A stretch of DNA of 64,000 nt from Pseudonocardia sediminis (GTDB lineage: Bacteria; Actinomycetota; Actinomycetes; Mycobacteriales; Pseudonocardiaceae): contig NZ_SHKL01000002.1 in assembly GCF_004217185.1 (NCBI RefSeq), positions 46,639-110,638 on the forward strand, read 5' to 3'. Every line of letters begins with the position of its first letter. Within the stretch, counting starts at the first letter, position 1. Below, in pieces: positions 51,543 to 61,298 of this stretch. The notes beneath the pieces were generated by a model. It had not been told where the DNA came from, made no database searches, and worked only from the letters and a program-made list of their open reading frames with translations. A program made the translations under genes and the position numbers.

Positions 51543-52283
51543 GTGACCGCACCGATCCTGGATCTCCCGCGTCGCAGCAGCAGCGGCCCGCCGCCACCGC
51601 CTAGCCTGACCGGCGTGCCCAGCTCCGACCGCCACACCCGCGACGGCCGCACCGTGATCAACCGCGCCGAGATGTGCCGGACGTTCGGGGTCAGCGAGTC
51701 CGCCGCCGAGCGGTGGTGGCGTGGGCGCGACCGCAACGGCCATCCCCCGGTGGCGCACCAGGAGGGACGCCGCATGTGGTGGGACGAGGACGCACTGCGG
51801 GTCTTCGTCGCCGAGCACGACAGCGAGCCCGACGAAGTGACCGTCGACGGGCGGGCCCTGCTCAGCCGCGCGGCCCTCGCGCGGCGGCTCAACATGCGCG
51901 AGCAGACCCTCACCGACCTCTACCACCGGCGCGCTGACAACGGGCACCCCGAACCGGTCCACCGCCAGGGCCGGCGGCTCTACTGGGACCCCGAAGCCGT
52001 CGAGTCCTGGGACGCCGCCCGCCAGGGCGCGCAGCGCGCGACGCTGACCCAGGTCGACCGCAGCGGGGATCCCGAGGAGCTACTCGACATGCGCGAGGCG
52101 GCGCAGGTGCTCGGCTACCGGGGCCCCCAGACCATTACCAGCTACCGGTCGCGCAATCCGGGCTACTTCCCCGATCCCGACGAGCCGGGTGAACTGCGGT
52201 GGCGACGCCGCACCCTGTGGGAGTTCGCCGACCGGCGGTCACGCCCGGGCCGTGCCGGCCACGATCGCAGCGCACCCCGGTAG
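51543..52283 (+). CDS. Multi-helix-turn-helix DNA-binding protein
   Basis: A GTG at 51543 follows CAGGAGAG; 246 residues. Three successive excisionase/AlpA-like winged-helix units are visible: INRAEMCRTFGVSESAAERW, LSRALALARRLNMREQTL-type (TDLYHRR) and LDMREAAQVLGYRGPQTITS, each followed by a W-x(1-3)-(E/D)A-type wing. Such tandem HTH proteins are probably regulators or accessory transfer-origin binders. No partner is known. Confidence 0.65.
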   Translation: MTAPILDLPRRSSSGPPPPPSLTGVPSSDRHTRDGRTVINRAEMCRTFGVSESAAERWWRGRDRNGHPPVAHQEGRRMWWDEDALRVFVAEHDSEPDEVTVDGRALLSRAALARRLNMREQTLTDLYHRRADNGHPEPVHRQGRRLYWDPEAVESWDAARQGAQRATLTQVDRSGDPEELLDMREAAQVLGYRGPQTITSYRSRNPGYFPDPDEPGELRWRRRTLWEFADRRSRPGRAGHDRSAPR

Positions 52284-52437
52284 CGGACCCAGGCCCACCG
52301 AGCCGGGGCCGTCGCCCCGGCACACGGCCGTGTCACGACGCGCCGTGCCATCCCGGCAGCTGCGGACCCGCCGGGCCGTGTAGCCGGGGACCCCGGCACC
52401 GCCAGTCCGGGCACACCCGAGACCAAGGACCACCAGA

Positions 52438-52623
52438 ATGACCGATCAGCCAGCATCCACCTCGGCGAGCATCGACCGCATCACCTTCTACGCCGGCTAC
52501 GGCTACATCAACGACCACGGCCATGACCTCACGACCGCTGAGGGACGTTCGGGATACTCCGCAACCCACGGCTGCTGCATCGAGGTCATCCCACGCGAAC
52601 CCGAGGACGAACCCGAGGCCTGA
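52438..52623 (+). CDS. Small hypothetical protein (61 aa)
   Basis: ATG 52438 has a weak SD (AAGGACC). ITFYAGYGYINDHGHDLTTA ... THGCCIEVIPREPEDEPE. Not recognised; the aromatic/Gly-rich start is unusual. Confidence 0.45.
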   Translation: MTDQPASTSASIDRITFYAGYGYINDHGHDLTTAEGRSGYSATHGCCIEVIPREPEDEPEA

Positions 52624-52744
52624 GGCAACTGCCACCATCGCGCCGGTAGCCAAGCAGGGTCATCGGCCGCGACCGTGGCCGCCCACGGCCATGGCCATGG
52701 CCATGGCCACGACTGTGCTGAGTGCCGTTGCCCGCGGCCGGTCA

Positions 52745-53251
52745 TCAGCCGGCATGTCCTGGCGAATCGGTATCGGTCGCCGTTGCGGCCTCGGCGGCCA
52801 CGACCGGCCCCTGCGCGGCCCCGGCGTCGGCCGCCCCTGATGCGGTCGGCGGAACGTCACGCGGCAGAGCTGTTTCTGCCTTGGCCGCGCGGAGCTGGGT
52901 CCGGACCCGCTTGAGCGGTAGCCCGAACACCGCGGCCAGGTCCTCCGCGCTACGCCCGCCGCGGTTCAGCTCGGCGAGCACGGCGCGCTGGCGCTCCTCG
53001 ACCGCGGCCAGCTTGGCCCCAGCCGCGTCCCGGACACGTTGGCGCTGCTGGTCCAGCTCGGCGAGCGTGGCGTCGCGCTCCGCAGTGACCTTCTGTGCGT
53101 CAAGATCGGCCGCGGCGTATCGGGCGAACGCCTCGTCCTCGCGGCGCCGGCGCTCGACCTGATCGGCATCAACGCGGTCTCGCGCCGCCGCCAGCTCTCC
53201 CACCCGGTCACGCACCTCACGCGGCGCCCGCGCTCCAGTCTTGCCCGCCAT
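52745..53251 (-). CDS. Coiled-coil / HTH small protein (168 aa), divergent from relaxase
   Basis: ATG 53251 follows GGGGGAGC. Residues ~10-90 are coiled coil (DRVGELAAARDRVDADQVER). A C-terminal HTH-like DLAAVFGLPLKRVRTQLRAA precedes a Pro/Ala tail. Located just upstream of and divergent from the MobF relaxase, the usual place of relaxosome accessory proteins, so a transfer-origin-binding role is plausible. Confidence 0.6.
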   Translation of the reverse strand: MAGKTGARAPREVRDRVGELAAARDRVDADQVERRRREDEAFARYAAADLDAQKVTAERDATLAELDQQRQRVRDAAGAKLAAVEERQRAVLAELNRGGRSAEDLAAVFGLPLKRVRTQLRAAKAETALPRDVPPTASGAADAGAAQGPVVAAEAATATDTDSPGHAG

Positions 53252-53651
53252 CGTCTGCTCCCCCGTCTCGCCACGTCGACCGTCTTCCAAGTCGAGGCTA
53301 GGTCTTGATGCCGGCGGTGTGAACCAAAGATCTGAGCAGGAGCCGGTGCCGCACTCGGGTGGCCCGTCGCAGAGCATCGCGGTCACCGCGTAGTGACCCG
53401 TAGCCGAGGCTCGCCGGTCAACTCAGTCTGCTTCTTTCGCTGGCCGCTATGGCGTCTGTGCCGTACATGCTCGCTTGCTTCATGGCCACTCTCGTGGCCT
53501 TCCAGGACCTCCGTAATGATCTTGTCGTGGACCCATGCCCTTGATCGTCTACCCCTCACAGCGTAACTGCCCAAGTACCAACTACAAGAGCCTCACACCT
53601 ATGCATCAAATGATCTTGCCGGAGCGGTGCCGGTCCCGTAGCCTTCTCGCC
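53252..53651. other. Intergenic region upstream of relaxase; candidate transfer origin location
   Basis: About 400 bp between divergent coiled-coil and relaxase genes, with an A/T-richer part at 53440-53620. Transfer origins of MobF systems usually lie next to the relaxase gene. I cannot pinpoint a nick site. Confidence 0.35.
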
Positions 53652-56600
53652 GTGGGCGTCGTGCGGGTCACAGCGATCGGGCCTGGCTCGGTCGAGTACC
53701 TGCTCCACGGGTGCGATTCGCACCCGGAGAAGACGCCCGCGCAGGACCTCGACTCCCCCGAACAAGGGTCCGCGCGCGGCTCGGAGGCCGCCCACGAGCA
53801 CGCCCACGAGGTAGGCGTGGACCGGGCCGGCGGGGCCGGTTACATGGCTGCCGCGGTGGCTGCGGGTGAGCCGGCCGGGGTGTGGTTCGGCGCCGGGATG
53901 GAGGCGCTGGGGCTGTCGATGCGCGCCGGGGAGGGCGCTCGCGAGGAGGATGTGCGGGCGATTTTCGGGCAGCTGCGGTACCCCGATCAGGAGCTGGAGG
54001 GGTCGAGCGAGAAGACCCCGATCTACCTGGGTTCGAAGCCGCGGAAGTACCAGACGGCGGCGCAGAAGGTGGCTGCGGCGTTGAAGAAGGAGCCGGACGC
54101 CCCCGCGGAACGGCGGGCCGAGATCGAGGCCTCGGCGTCGCGCACGGCCCGGTCGTCGACGGCGTACTACGACGTCACGTTTTCCCCGGTCAAGAGCGTG
54201 TCGGTGTACTACACGGCGCTTCTGGCTGCGGGTGACACCGAGGGTGCGGAGCGGGTGCGGCGGGCTCATGATGAGGCGATCCGGATCGCGGTCCGGTCGG
54301 TGGAGAACGACGTCGCGTGGGTGCGGACGGGGCGTCACGGGGCGGCCGGGCCGTCGGGTCGGGCGGTGGGTGAGTGGGAGAAGGCGACCGGATTGTCGGT
54401 GGTTATCTTCGCCCATCACACGAACCGTGACGGGGAGCCGCAGCTGCACGCCCACGGGGCGGTGCTCAACCGGGCGGCCACCGCCGACGGGCGGGTGTAC
54501 GCCCTGGACGGGGCCGGGTTCCGGCCGGTGAAGGACGCCCTGTCGACGGCGTACACACGGGCGTATCAGCAGCTGCTCACTGAGTCTGACGGGGTGCTGT
54601 TCGAGACCCGCGGTGATGGGGTGGCACGGGAGATCGTGGGAATCGACCCGGCACTGATGGCGGAGGCCTCCACCCGGACGCACGAGCGGGTGCGGCCGCG
54701 CGTCGCGGAGCTGACCGAGGCCTACATTGACCGGCACGGCCGGGAGCCGGGGACACGGGCGCGGCGGGCGATCGCCGAGCAGGCGGTCAAGGAGACCCGC
54801 GCCCCGAAGACCGGGCTGGCCGGTCCGGCCGCGGTCGCGCAGTGGGCGGACAAGGATCCCGGCCGTCGCGCGCGGCTGGCCGCGTCGCTGGACGCTGTCG
54901 ATGCCGCGGTCGTGGCCGCGGTCGCGGATGGCCGGCACCCGGCGGCCGAGCAGGACATCGCCGGCGGTGCGGTGGCCATGAGCGGTCACGAGGCGGCGCT
55001 GGCGGTGCTGGCGGTCATGGCGGCAGGGCAGGCCGTGACCGGACAGGACCCGGGCTTGGCCGCGGCCGAGTCAGGCGGGCCGGTCACGCTGGCCGGGCGG
55101 GTGGGCGCGGCGGTCACGGCCGGTGTGGCCGATGTGCAGGCGCAGTACGCGACGTGGACGGTCGGGAACCTGACCGCGGCCATCGATCACCACCTCGGTG
55201 ATCACGCGGCCAGCCTCGGCGTAGCGGCGGACGAGCGGCCGGCGTTCCTGGCCACGCTGACCCGCGCTGTGTTGGAGCCGGGGTCCGGGTTCGGGGTGGT
55301 GCAGGCCTCGGCCGGGGACCCCGTGCCGGTGCCCGATGCGCTGCGCCGTCTGGACACCGATGGCCGGTCGCGGTTCCGGGCCCACATCGACGAGCGCTAC
55401 GTGACGACCGAGCACCTGGGTGCCGAGGAGCGTCTGGTGGCCACCTTCGACACCGACGGCGCGGTGCGGGTCGGTGACGAGGTCGCCGCGGCCGCGGCGG
55501 AGCGGTTGTCCGTGGTCGGGCTGTCGGGCGATCAGGTCGCGGCGGTGGTCGGGGTGCTGTCCTCGGGGCGGGTCGGGGACGTGCTCGTGGGCCCGGCGGG
55601 GACGGGGAAGTCGCACACGATCGGCGCGCTGGCGCGGGAGTGGAACGCGGGGATCGGTGGCCGGGTGGTGGGCGTGGCCACGGCGACGATCGCGGCTCGC
55701 AACCTCGCCGGGCTGGGTTTGGAGGCGATGAACACCGCGCAGTTCCTGGCCGCGTTCACCCCGGACCCGGACACCGGGCAGGCGCGTGACCGGCTGGGTG
55801 CGGGTGACCTGCTGGTGGTGGACGAGGCCGGGATGAGCGGCACGCCTGAGTTGGCCCGGCTGGTGGAGATGGCCGCGGCGGCGGGGGCGAAGATCCTGGC
55901 GGCCGGTGACCCGGAACAGCTCCACGAGGTCGGCGCCGGGGGCATGTTCAGCTACCTCGCCGCCCGCCCGGCGACGTTCGAGCTGGCTACGGTGCACCGC
56001 TTCGTTGAGGAGTGGGAGGCCGAGGCGTCGCTGCTGCTGCGCGCCGGCGACACGGCCGCGGTCGCGGCCTATGACGACCACGGGCGGCTGCGGGCGGGCA
56101 CGCTCGAGCAGATGCAAGAGGCCGCCGTGCGCGGGCATCTGGCCGACACCCTCGACGGCAAGCAGGCGCTGCTCGTGGTCGGGACCAACGCCACGGCCGC
56201 GGAGCTGTCGAAGCACATCCACGGCGAACTCGTCCGGGTCGGGCGGGTGGCCCCGGAAATCCTGGTGGAGCTTCCGGACGAGACCCGGATCGGCGTCGGG
56301 GACGTCATCCAGGCCCGTCACAACGACTACCGGCTCCGCGTCGACGCCGCACCCGACGGGAGTCGGCTCCCGGTGACCAACCGGGAGCTCTACACCGTAA
56401 TTGGGCGCGACCGCGACGGGCAGCTCCTCGCACGGGACCCGCGCGGCGCCGTCGCGCACCTGCCCGATGACTACGTCGAACAGCACGTGACGCTGGCCTA
56501 CGCGGTGACCGCACACGCCGCGCAGGGGCTCACCGTCGACGTCAGCCGCGGGCTGCTCGACCGCGACGCCACGCGGGAGTCGGTGTACGTGCCGGGGTCG

Positions 56601-58517
56601 CGGGGCCGGGAGATGAACCTGCTCTACATGGTGACCGAGCGGGCCCCGGACCACCATGATCCGCGGCGGATCGACGACACCGCAGCGCAACGCCTCGCCG
56701 ACATCCTCGGACAGCGCAGCGGGCAGGACGCCGCTCTGCTGGTGCGCGAGCTGGGTCAGGCCGAGGAGTCGTCGCTGTCGACGATCGGGGAACTGTTCAA
56801 CCAGGTCAGCGCCGAGGCCGGGCACGCCCACCACGCCGAGATCCTCGCCGAGCTCCTCGGCGAAGCCCGCGCCGCGCAGCTCAGCGAGGAGGGCGCGTAC
56901 GGGCGGCTACTCGGGGTGGTGCGCGGCGCCGAGCTGGCCGGGCACGACCCGCGCGCCCTCCTGACCGAGGCGGTCGAGATGAGGGACTTCGGTGGGGCTC
57001 GGTCGCTCTCGCAGGTGCTGCACTGGCGGGTCGAGTCCCGCGTCGCGGCACGCGTAGCCGAACACACCGCGCAGACGACCGAGCCGAGCGTGGGAACGCC
57101 CGAGTGGGACTGGGTCGGGCAGGTGGCCGATCTACCCGAAGGGCCGGTGCGGGACTACCTGACCGCACTCGGTGAGCTGGGGCAGGACCGCCAGGATGAG
57201 CTCGGGCGGGCGACCGCCCTCGAGCCGCCGGTGTGGGCGCAGAAGCTCCTCCCCCAGGTCCCCGACGCCGAGACCGAACCCGAGCAGCGCGCCGAGTGGG
57301 AGCAGCGGGCCGGCGTCGTGGCCGCGTTCCGGGAGTACCGCGGCATCCCCGAGACGCAGATCTCGATCGGTGAGGCACCGCCGCAGGCCCAGCAGTTCAC
57401 GCGCGCCTGGTGGCTCGCCGCCGCCGCGCAGCTCGACGACGACCCGGCCACCGCCGCCTGGCGCGGACGGGCTGACGCCGAGCTCTACCAGGCCCGCGAG
57501 ATCTGGACCCACGCCCTGCAGCGCGCCGAGGACTACGGGCCCCGCACCGTCGCCGAGGAACTCTCAGTGACCCACCGCCTCGCCGCGGACCTGCGCGAGG
57601 ACGCCACCATCGAAGCCGCCCGCCTCGCCAACATCCCCACCAACGACCCCGACCACGCCGACCTCGCCGCGACCGTGCAGCGCTACCAGCAGCTCGCCGA
57701 GCACTACACCGCCGAGGCAGCAGAACTCGACACCGCCCACGCCGCCCGGCAGCAGTGGTGGGCCGACACCGAACCGCTGCGCGCCGCCGACCACGCCGCC
57801 GCGGTCGAGCTCGCGCGCCGCGGACTCCCCGAGCACCGCGACACCAGCCCGCCACAGCCCGCCGCCGAACAGCTCACCCTCCTCCCCCTCACCACCGACA
57901 CCCAGCCCGACCAGGCCCAGACGACCGATCACAGCGACGACCAGGTGGACGTCGTGGGTCCGGCGGCCAGCCAGGCGCCCGCAGTCACCGCCGCACACGA
58001 CACCGAGCCGCTCACGAACGCCGACACCGAAACAGCCATCGACGAGGCCACCGTCATCAACGAGCCGGACCGAGCCGAGACCGGCCAGAGCGCACCGGAG
58101 CAGCCGGGACCCGTCGACGAGCCAGAGAACAACCCGGTCACACAGGACCCACCCGAACCCACCGACGTCGAGGCCTCCGCAGACGTCGAGGCCGCTGAGG
58201 AGTCTGGCCGGCCGCAGGAGGTCAACGGGGGTGATGACCCGGGGTGGAGCACCGCGCAGACCGCGGCCGAGAACGCCCAGGCCGCGACCGCGCGAATGCG
58301 AGACAACGCGCGCGCTCAGGAACTCGACCGCGCCCGCCAAGCCCCGGCCGCGCAGCAGGCCGCCGAGGCCCGCGAGGAACAGACCGCCTACGCCGGACGC
58401 GCCCACGACGACCAGCTGCAGACCGAGGCCGAGCGCCGCGGGCCCGAGGCCGGCCGCGGCATCGAGCTAGAGAACCCCGAACAGGACCTTGAGTACGGCT
58501 ACGACGAGGACGACTAG
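53652..58517 (+). CDS. MobF-family conjugative relaxase-helicase (TraA/TrwC-like)
   Basis: Read from a GTG at 53652 (1621 residues; the frame is open from 53535). The relaxase domain has an N-terminal candidate catalytic Tyr16 (SVEYLL), SPVKSVSVYY, and the His cluster in AHHTNRDGEPQLHAHGAVLN around residue 265. The RecD-like helicase has Walker A VGPAGTGKSHTIGAL (~646) and Walker B LLVVDEAGMSG (~720), with AYAVTAHAAQGLTVDVSRG late in the motor. The C-terminal ~300 residues are acidic and Ala/Gln-rich. MobF enzymes nick the transfer origin and unwind the strand during conjugation. No clear SD at the chosen start. Confidence 0.93.
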   Translation: MGVVRVTAIGPGSVEYLLHGCDSHPEKTPAQDLDSPEQGSARGSEAAHEHAHEVGVDRAGGAGYMAAAVAAGEPAGVWFGAGMEALGLSMRAGEGAREEDVRAIFGQLRYPDQELEGSSEKTPIYLGSKPRKYQTAAQKVAAALKKEPDAPAERRAEIEASASRTARSSTAYYDVTFSPVKSVSVYYTALLAAGDTEGAERVRRAHDEAIRIAVRSVENDVAWVRTGRHGAAGPSGRAVGEWEKATGLSVVIFAHHTNRDGEPQLHAHGAVLNRAATADGRVYALDGAGFRPVKDALSTAYTRAYQQLLTESDGVLFETRGDGVAREIVGIDPALMAEASTRTHERVRPRVAELTEAYIDRHGREPGTRARRAIAEQAVKETRAPKTGLAGPAAVAQWADKDPGRRARLAASLDAVDAAVVAAVADGRHPAAEQDIAGGAVAMSGHEAALAVLAVMAAGQAVTGQDPGLAAAESGGPVTLAGRVGAAVTAGVADVQAQYATWTVGNLTAAIDHHLGDHAASLGVAADERPAFLATLTRAVLEPGSGFGVVQASAGDPVPVPDALRRLDTDGRSRFRAHIDERYVTTEHLGAEERLVATFDTDGAVRVGDEVAAAAAERLSVVGLSGDQVAAVVGVLSSGRVGDVLVGPAGTGKSHTIGALAREWNAGIGGRVVGVATATIAARNLAGLGLEAMNTAQFLAAFTPDPDTGQARDRLGAGDLLVVDEAGMSGTPELARLVEMAAAAGAKILAAGDPEQLHEVGAGGMFSYLAARPATFELATVHRFVEEWEAEASLLLRAGDTAAVAAYDDHGRLRAGTLEQMQEAAVRGHLADTLDGKQALLVVGTNATAAELSKHIHGELVRVGRVAPEILVELPDETRIGVGDVIQARHNDYRLRVDAAPDGSRLPVTNRELYTVIGRDRDGQLLARDPRGAVAHLPDDYVEQHVTLAYAVTAHAAQGLTVDVSRGLLDRDATRESVYVPGSRGREMNLLYMVTERAPDHHDPRRIDDTAAQRLADILGQRSGQDAALLVRELGQAEESSLSTIGELFNQVSAEAGHAHHAEILAELLGEARAAQLSEEGAYGRLLGVVRGAELAGHDPRALLTEAVEMRDFGGARSLSQVLHWRVESRVAARVAEHTAQTTEPSVGTPEWDWVGQVADLPEGPVRDYLTALGELGQDRQDELGRATALEPPVWAQKLLPQVPDAETEPEQRAEWEQRAGVVAAFREYRGIPETQISIGEAPPQAQQFTRAWWLAAAAQLDDDPATAAWRGRADAELYQAREIWTHALQRAEDYGPRTVAEELSVTHRLAADLREDATIEAARLANIPTNDPDHADLAATVQRYQQLAEHYTAEAAELDTAHAARQQWWADTEPLRAADHAAAVELARRGLPEHRDTSPPQPAAEQLTLLPLTTDTQPDQAQTTDHSDDQVDVVGPAASQAPAVTAAHDTEPLTNADTETAIDEATVINEPDRAETGQSAPEQPGPVDEPENNPVTQDPPEPTDVEASADVEAAEESGRPQEVNGGDDPGWSTAQTAAENAQAATARMRDNARAQELDRARQAPAAQQAAEAREEQTAYAGRAHDDQLQTEAERRGPEAGRGIELENPEQDLEYGYDEDD

Positions 58518-59362
58518 AACCGCTGATCGCCCGGCAGCAGGTCCGCCGGCGGTGGCGGTTCGCCGGCGGCCTTAGCCGCCCGCACCCGTTCGTCGGCCTC
58601 GGTCAGGACGCGGTCCCAGTACGCTCGCGCGTCCTGCCACGTCGGCTCCTGCCACAGACCCTGTTCACGCTGGTGCGCAATCCGCGCCTCGGTCTCGACC
58701 GCCAACCGGAGCTTGTCCTCGTCGGCGAGTACGCGGTACCCGCGAGGGCCCCAGGGACCCGGGCACACGCCCCGTTCCGGGGGGTCGATGTGCTCATGCC
58801 AGGGCGGCTGCATGATCTCCTTGACCGCGCCGGGCCGCGGCTGACCCCACACCACCCCGAGCTCCCGCTCCGCCAGCTCCCACAGCCGATTCGAGTGGAA
58901 GGACTCAGTGAGGGAGAAGACAGACTGCTGGAGCTCGTCGACGTCGACCGGCCACCGCGTGCCGTCGATCAGCGACTCCGCGGTCGCTCCGACGTAGACG
59001 TGGGCGTGCCAGCGCGCCTTCGCCATCTCCGGCACCTCGGCCTCGACCACTGCCGCGAGTTCTAGCCGTGCCGGGGCCAGCGCGCGACGATCGCCGTCGA
59101 CGACGTAGCCTGCGCCGCGCTGCAACTCCACCAGCACCTGACCAATCAGGTCGCTGTAGGCACTCCCCCACGCCTGGACCGCGTCGTCCAGGCCGGCCTC
59201 GGCCATACCGTCGAGCATCACCGACAGCGAGACCGGGCAGCGGAACTGCACCTCGATCGCGTCCGGCGGCGGCCCGGCCGAGCTGTCCTCAACGTCGAAC
59301 AACGTGGCCGGCTCGACACGGGTGTCGCCGTAGCGACCTAACGGCATCCTCGACACGGTCAC
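58514..59362 (-). CDS. Hypothetical protein (282 aa) convergent with relaxase
   Basis: A GTG at 59362 gives VTVSRMPLGRYGDTRVEPAT. Ordered segments: AIEVQFRCPVSLSVMLDGMA, AKARWHAHVYVGATAESLID, WGPRGYRVLADEDKLRLAVE. The stop overlaps that of the relaxase gene. Not recognised as a characterised family; I consider it a transfer-region accessory gene. Confidence 0.55.
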   Translation of the reverse strand: MTVSRMPLGRYGDTRVEPATLFDVEDSSAGPPPDAIEVQFRCPVSLSVMLDGMAEAGLDDAVQAWGSAYSDLIGQVLVELQRGAGYVVDGDRRALAPARLELAAVVEAEVPEMAKARWHAHVYVGATAESLIDGTRWPVDVDELQQSVFSLTESFHSNRLWELAERELGVVWGQPRPGAVKEIMQPPWHEHIDPPERGVCPGPWGPRGYRVLADEDKLRLAVETEARIAHQREQGLWQEPTWQDARAYWDRVLTEADERVRAAKAAGEPPPPADLLPGDQRF

Positions 59363-59496
59363 GTCGCCACCACCCCGAGCGTTGTGCGGCGATCGACCGG
59401 TCGCCGCGGAGGAGACCATCGTACGACGCAGCCGTGACATCGCCATGGAGTCCGCCCCGCGGCCATGGGCCAGACGCCTCCGTGCAACGGGCGGTG

Positions 59497-59924
59497 ATCC
59501 AGTCAAGCGGCCGTCTCGTCAGTAATTCGGCCTCGATGGCCGGAGTCGGAGTCAGGACCGCCATCAAGATCCTCACCATCGTCGGCGACGGATCCGCGTT
59601 CCCCACCGCCGGCCACCTAGCCGCCTACGCCGGTCTGGCCCCGGTCACCCGCTGCTCCGGGGCCTCGATCAAGGGCGAGACACGCTCCCAACGCGGCAAC
59701 CACGCCCTGAGATCGGCGCTGTTCCTCTCCGCGTTCGCCGCCCTGGCCGACCCCGCCAGCCGCACCTACTACGACCGAAACGAGCCCAAGGCAAACGACA
59801 CAACGCCGCTCTGATCTGCCTGGCCCGCTGCCGCACCGACGTCCTGTTCGCAATGCTCCGAGACCGACGCCCTTACACCCGACCAGCCGCCCGCGAGCCC
59901 GATCCCGGACTCGCTGCAGCTTGA
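59497..59924 (+). pseudogene. IS110 transposase C-terminal remnant, frameshifted
   Basis: SMAGVGVRTAIKILTIVGDG ... AGHLAAYAGLAPVTRCSGAS ... ALFLSAFAALADPASRTYYD is the IS110 C-terminal Tnp domain. After EPK the frame hits a stop, but a shifted frame continues GKRHNAALICLARCRTDVLF to TGA 59922-59924, so there is a frameshift near 59790. The N-terminal DEDD domain is missing. It is a different lineage from the intact IS110 at 38.4 kb. It marks the junction between transfer genes and the following metabolic genes. Confidence 0.85.
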
Positions 59925-59984
59925 CGAACCCATAGAGACACCCCCGGCAGCTCGTGTCCTCGACCGGGTCCGCGACCACCTGCC

Positions 59985-60392
59985 TTAGACAGTCGGGATC
60001 TCGATTGGCGCGGGACCTTGTCGACACCATGCCCAGCTGAATGTTGCCTGGACCCCCTCGCGCCACCCGGGGCGGGCGGCGAGGTTCGGGGAGAATCGGT
60101 CCGGCCGCTGCGCGGCCTGCCATTCCGCCTCAATCGATTCCGGCCGGGCCACGAACGCACTCTGCGTCACCGGCGACCGTGTCTGACCGCCACATATGGC
60201 AGTACGCATGGGGACCGCTGCCATCCACCGGCAGGTCCGTAACACGGCGCCCACGTACCAGTCGTCGCTCTCACTCCGAGTGCTCTCCGCCTGGCGTCGG
60301 TCGGCCTCCAGCCAGACCAACACGAACTGGTCGCGAGGTACCCGCAGGTTCCCAGGCGTGATGCGGGCGACCTCGAAGCTCTTTCTGTCCAC
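59985..60392 (-). CDS. Conserved actinobacterial hypothetical protein (135 aa)
   Basis: A GTG at 60392 gives VDRKSFEVARITPGNLRVPR. DDWYVGAVLRTCRWMAAVPM ... RPESIEAEWQAAQR ... RPGWREGVQATFSWAWCRQG fits a family of unknown function I recall from Pseudonocardiaceae ('WYxxGVxxTCRW...EELIEAE...RPGWxxGVxATLxWAW'). The frame is open upstream to 60872 but the sequence there looks non-coding. Confidence 0.6.
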   Translation of the reverse strand: MDRKSFEVARITPGNLRVPRDQFVLVWLEADRRQAESTRSESDDWYVGAVLRTCRWMAAVPMRTAICGGQTRSPVTQSAFVARPESIEAEWQAAQRPDRFSPNLAARPGWREGVQATFSWAWCRQGPAPIEIPTV

Positions 60393-60490
60393 GAGCCCAG
60401 AGTGACACCGCTCGCCGGTGCCGACCAGGCCGGCGATCAGCCGGTCCGGCCCGGGGAGGCTGAGCGAGACCCCTATCGGCTGTTGCTCGA

Positions 60491-61123
60491 TCAGCGGAGA
60501 GCCGTCAGCTGCACCATCGACCCGATGGGGCCCCACGAGGGCGTCGGGCCGAAATGCTCGACCGCCGCCAGCTCGAATCCCGCGGCTCGGATCGTCGACT
60601 CCGTGTCGCGGTCCAGGTGGCATCCCGCCGCCATCCGCGTCCACAACGGATCCAGCCGGCGACGCCACGCTGCGGGGCGCCCATGCCCGACGACGTGTTC
60701 TAGAGCCACGAGCGTCCCGCCGCGCCGCAACACCCGGCGGGCCTCGGCGAGGGCCCTGACGGGTTCCGGAACCGTGCAGAGGACCAGGGCGAACACCACC
60801 GCGTCGACGGCGCCGTCTTCGACCGGAAGGTCGTCGGCACCTGCCGCACACAGGGTCATCGGTGCCGGGCATCGACTCGAGTGGCCGGCCAGCCTGCGCC
60901 GCATTGCGGGGTCCGGTTCGACGGCGAGGACCTCGTCCGCGGACCGGAAGAACGGCAGGTTGGCGCCCGTGCCGGCGCCGACGTCGATCACCCGACCGCT
61001 CAGGTTCCCTAGCAGTGCCGCGCGGCGAGGACCGAGGAGCGATCGCTCCACCGGGGCGAGCATCTGGTCATAGAAGGCAGCGAAGATCCGGTGTCCGTTG
61101 GCCCGGGAGTTGGGGTCTGCCAC
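60491..61123 (-). CDS. Class I SAM-dependent methyltransferase
   Basis: A GTG at 61123; 210 residues. Motif I VIDVGAGTGANLPFF, acidic loop AVEPDPAMRRRLAGH, AAGADDLPVEDGAVDAVVFA and RRVLRRGGTLVALEHV form a complete UbiE/Methyltransf_11-type fold. The C-terminal WTRMAAGCHLDRDTESTIRA is as in small-molecule methyltransferases. Substrate unknown. Confidence 0.88.
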   Translation of the reverse strand: MADPNSRANGHRIFAAFYDQMLAPVERSLLGPRRAALLGNLSGRVIDVGAGTGANLPFFRSADEVLAVEPDPAMRRRLAGHSSRCPAPMTLCAAGADDLPVEDGAVDAVVFALVLCTVPEPVRALAEARRVLRRGGTLVALEHVVGHGRPAAWRRRLDPLWTRMAAGCHLDRDTESTIRAAGFELAAVEHFGPTPSWGPIGSMVQLTALR

Positions 61124-61260
61124 CTCGCCAACCTAGCGCCTGCGATTGCGCTGACATGGGCAGATCACGTCGCTGACGGTCCGGCATCGGACTCGTTGGA
61201 TCACTGCGTCGTTGACGCGGACGACGAATGCGATTTCCCATAGGGAGAGAACCTGGGTTC

Positions 61261-61276
61261 TAATGTACGGTCATTA
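61261..61276. promoter_or_regulatory. Palindromic operator TAATG-N6-CATTA
   Basis: TAATGTACGGTCATTA has perfect 5-bp arms and lies 23 nt before the persulfide dioxygenase start. A matching AATGTACGAACATT lies at 63257-63270. Consistent with an ArsR- or CsoR-type sulfur-sensing repressor site. Confidence 0.6.
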
Positions 61277-61298
61277 GCACGGCTGGAAGGAGCCCCTC

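Noticed and set aside
55071..56834. Minus-strand 587-codon ORF
   Set aside because: Antisense to the helicase part of the MobF relaxase; a high-GC codon shadow.
60402..61073. Plus-strand 223-codon ORF
   Set aside because: Antisense to a methyltransferase with complete SAM-binding motifs.
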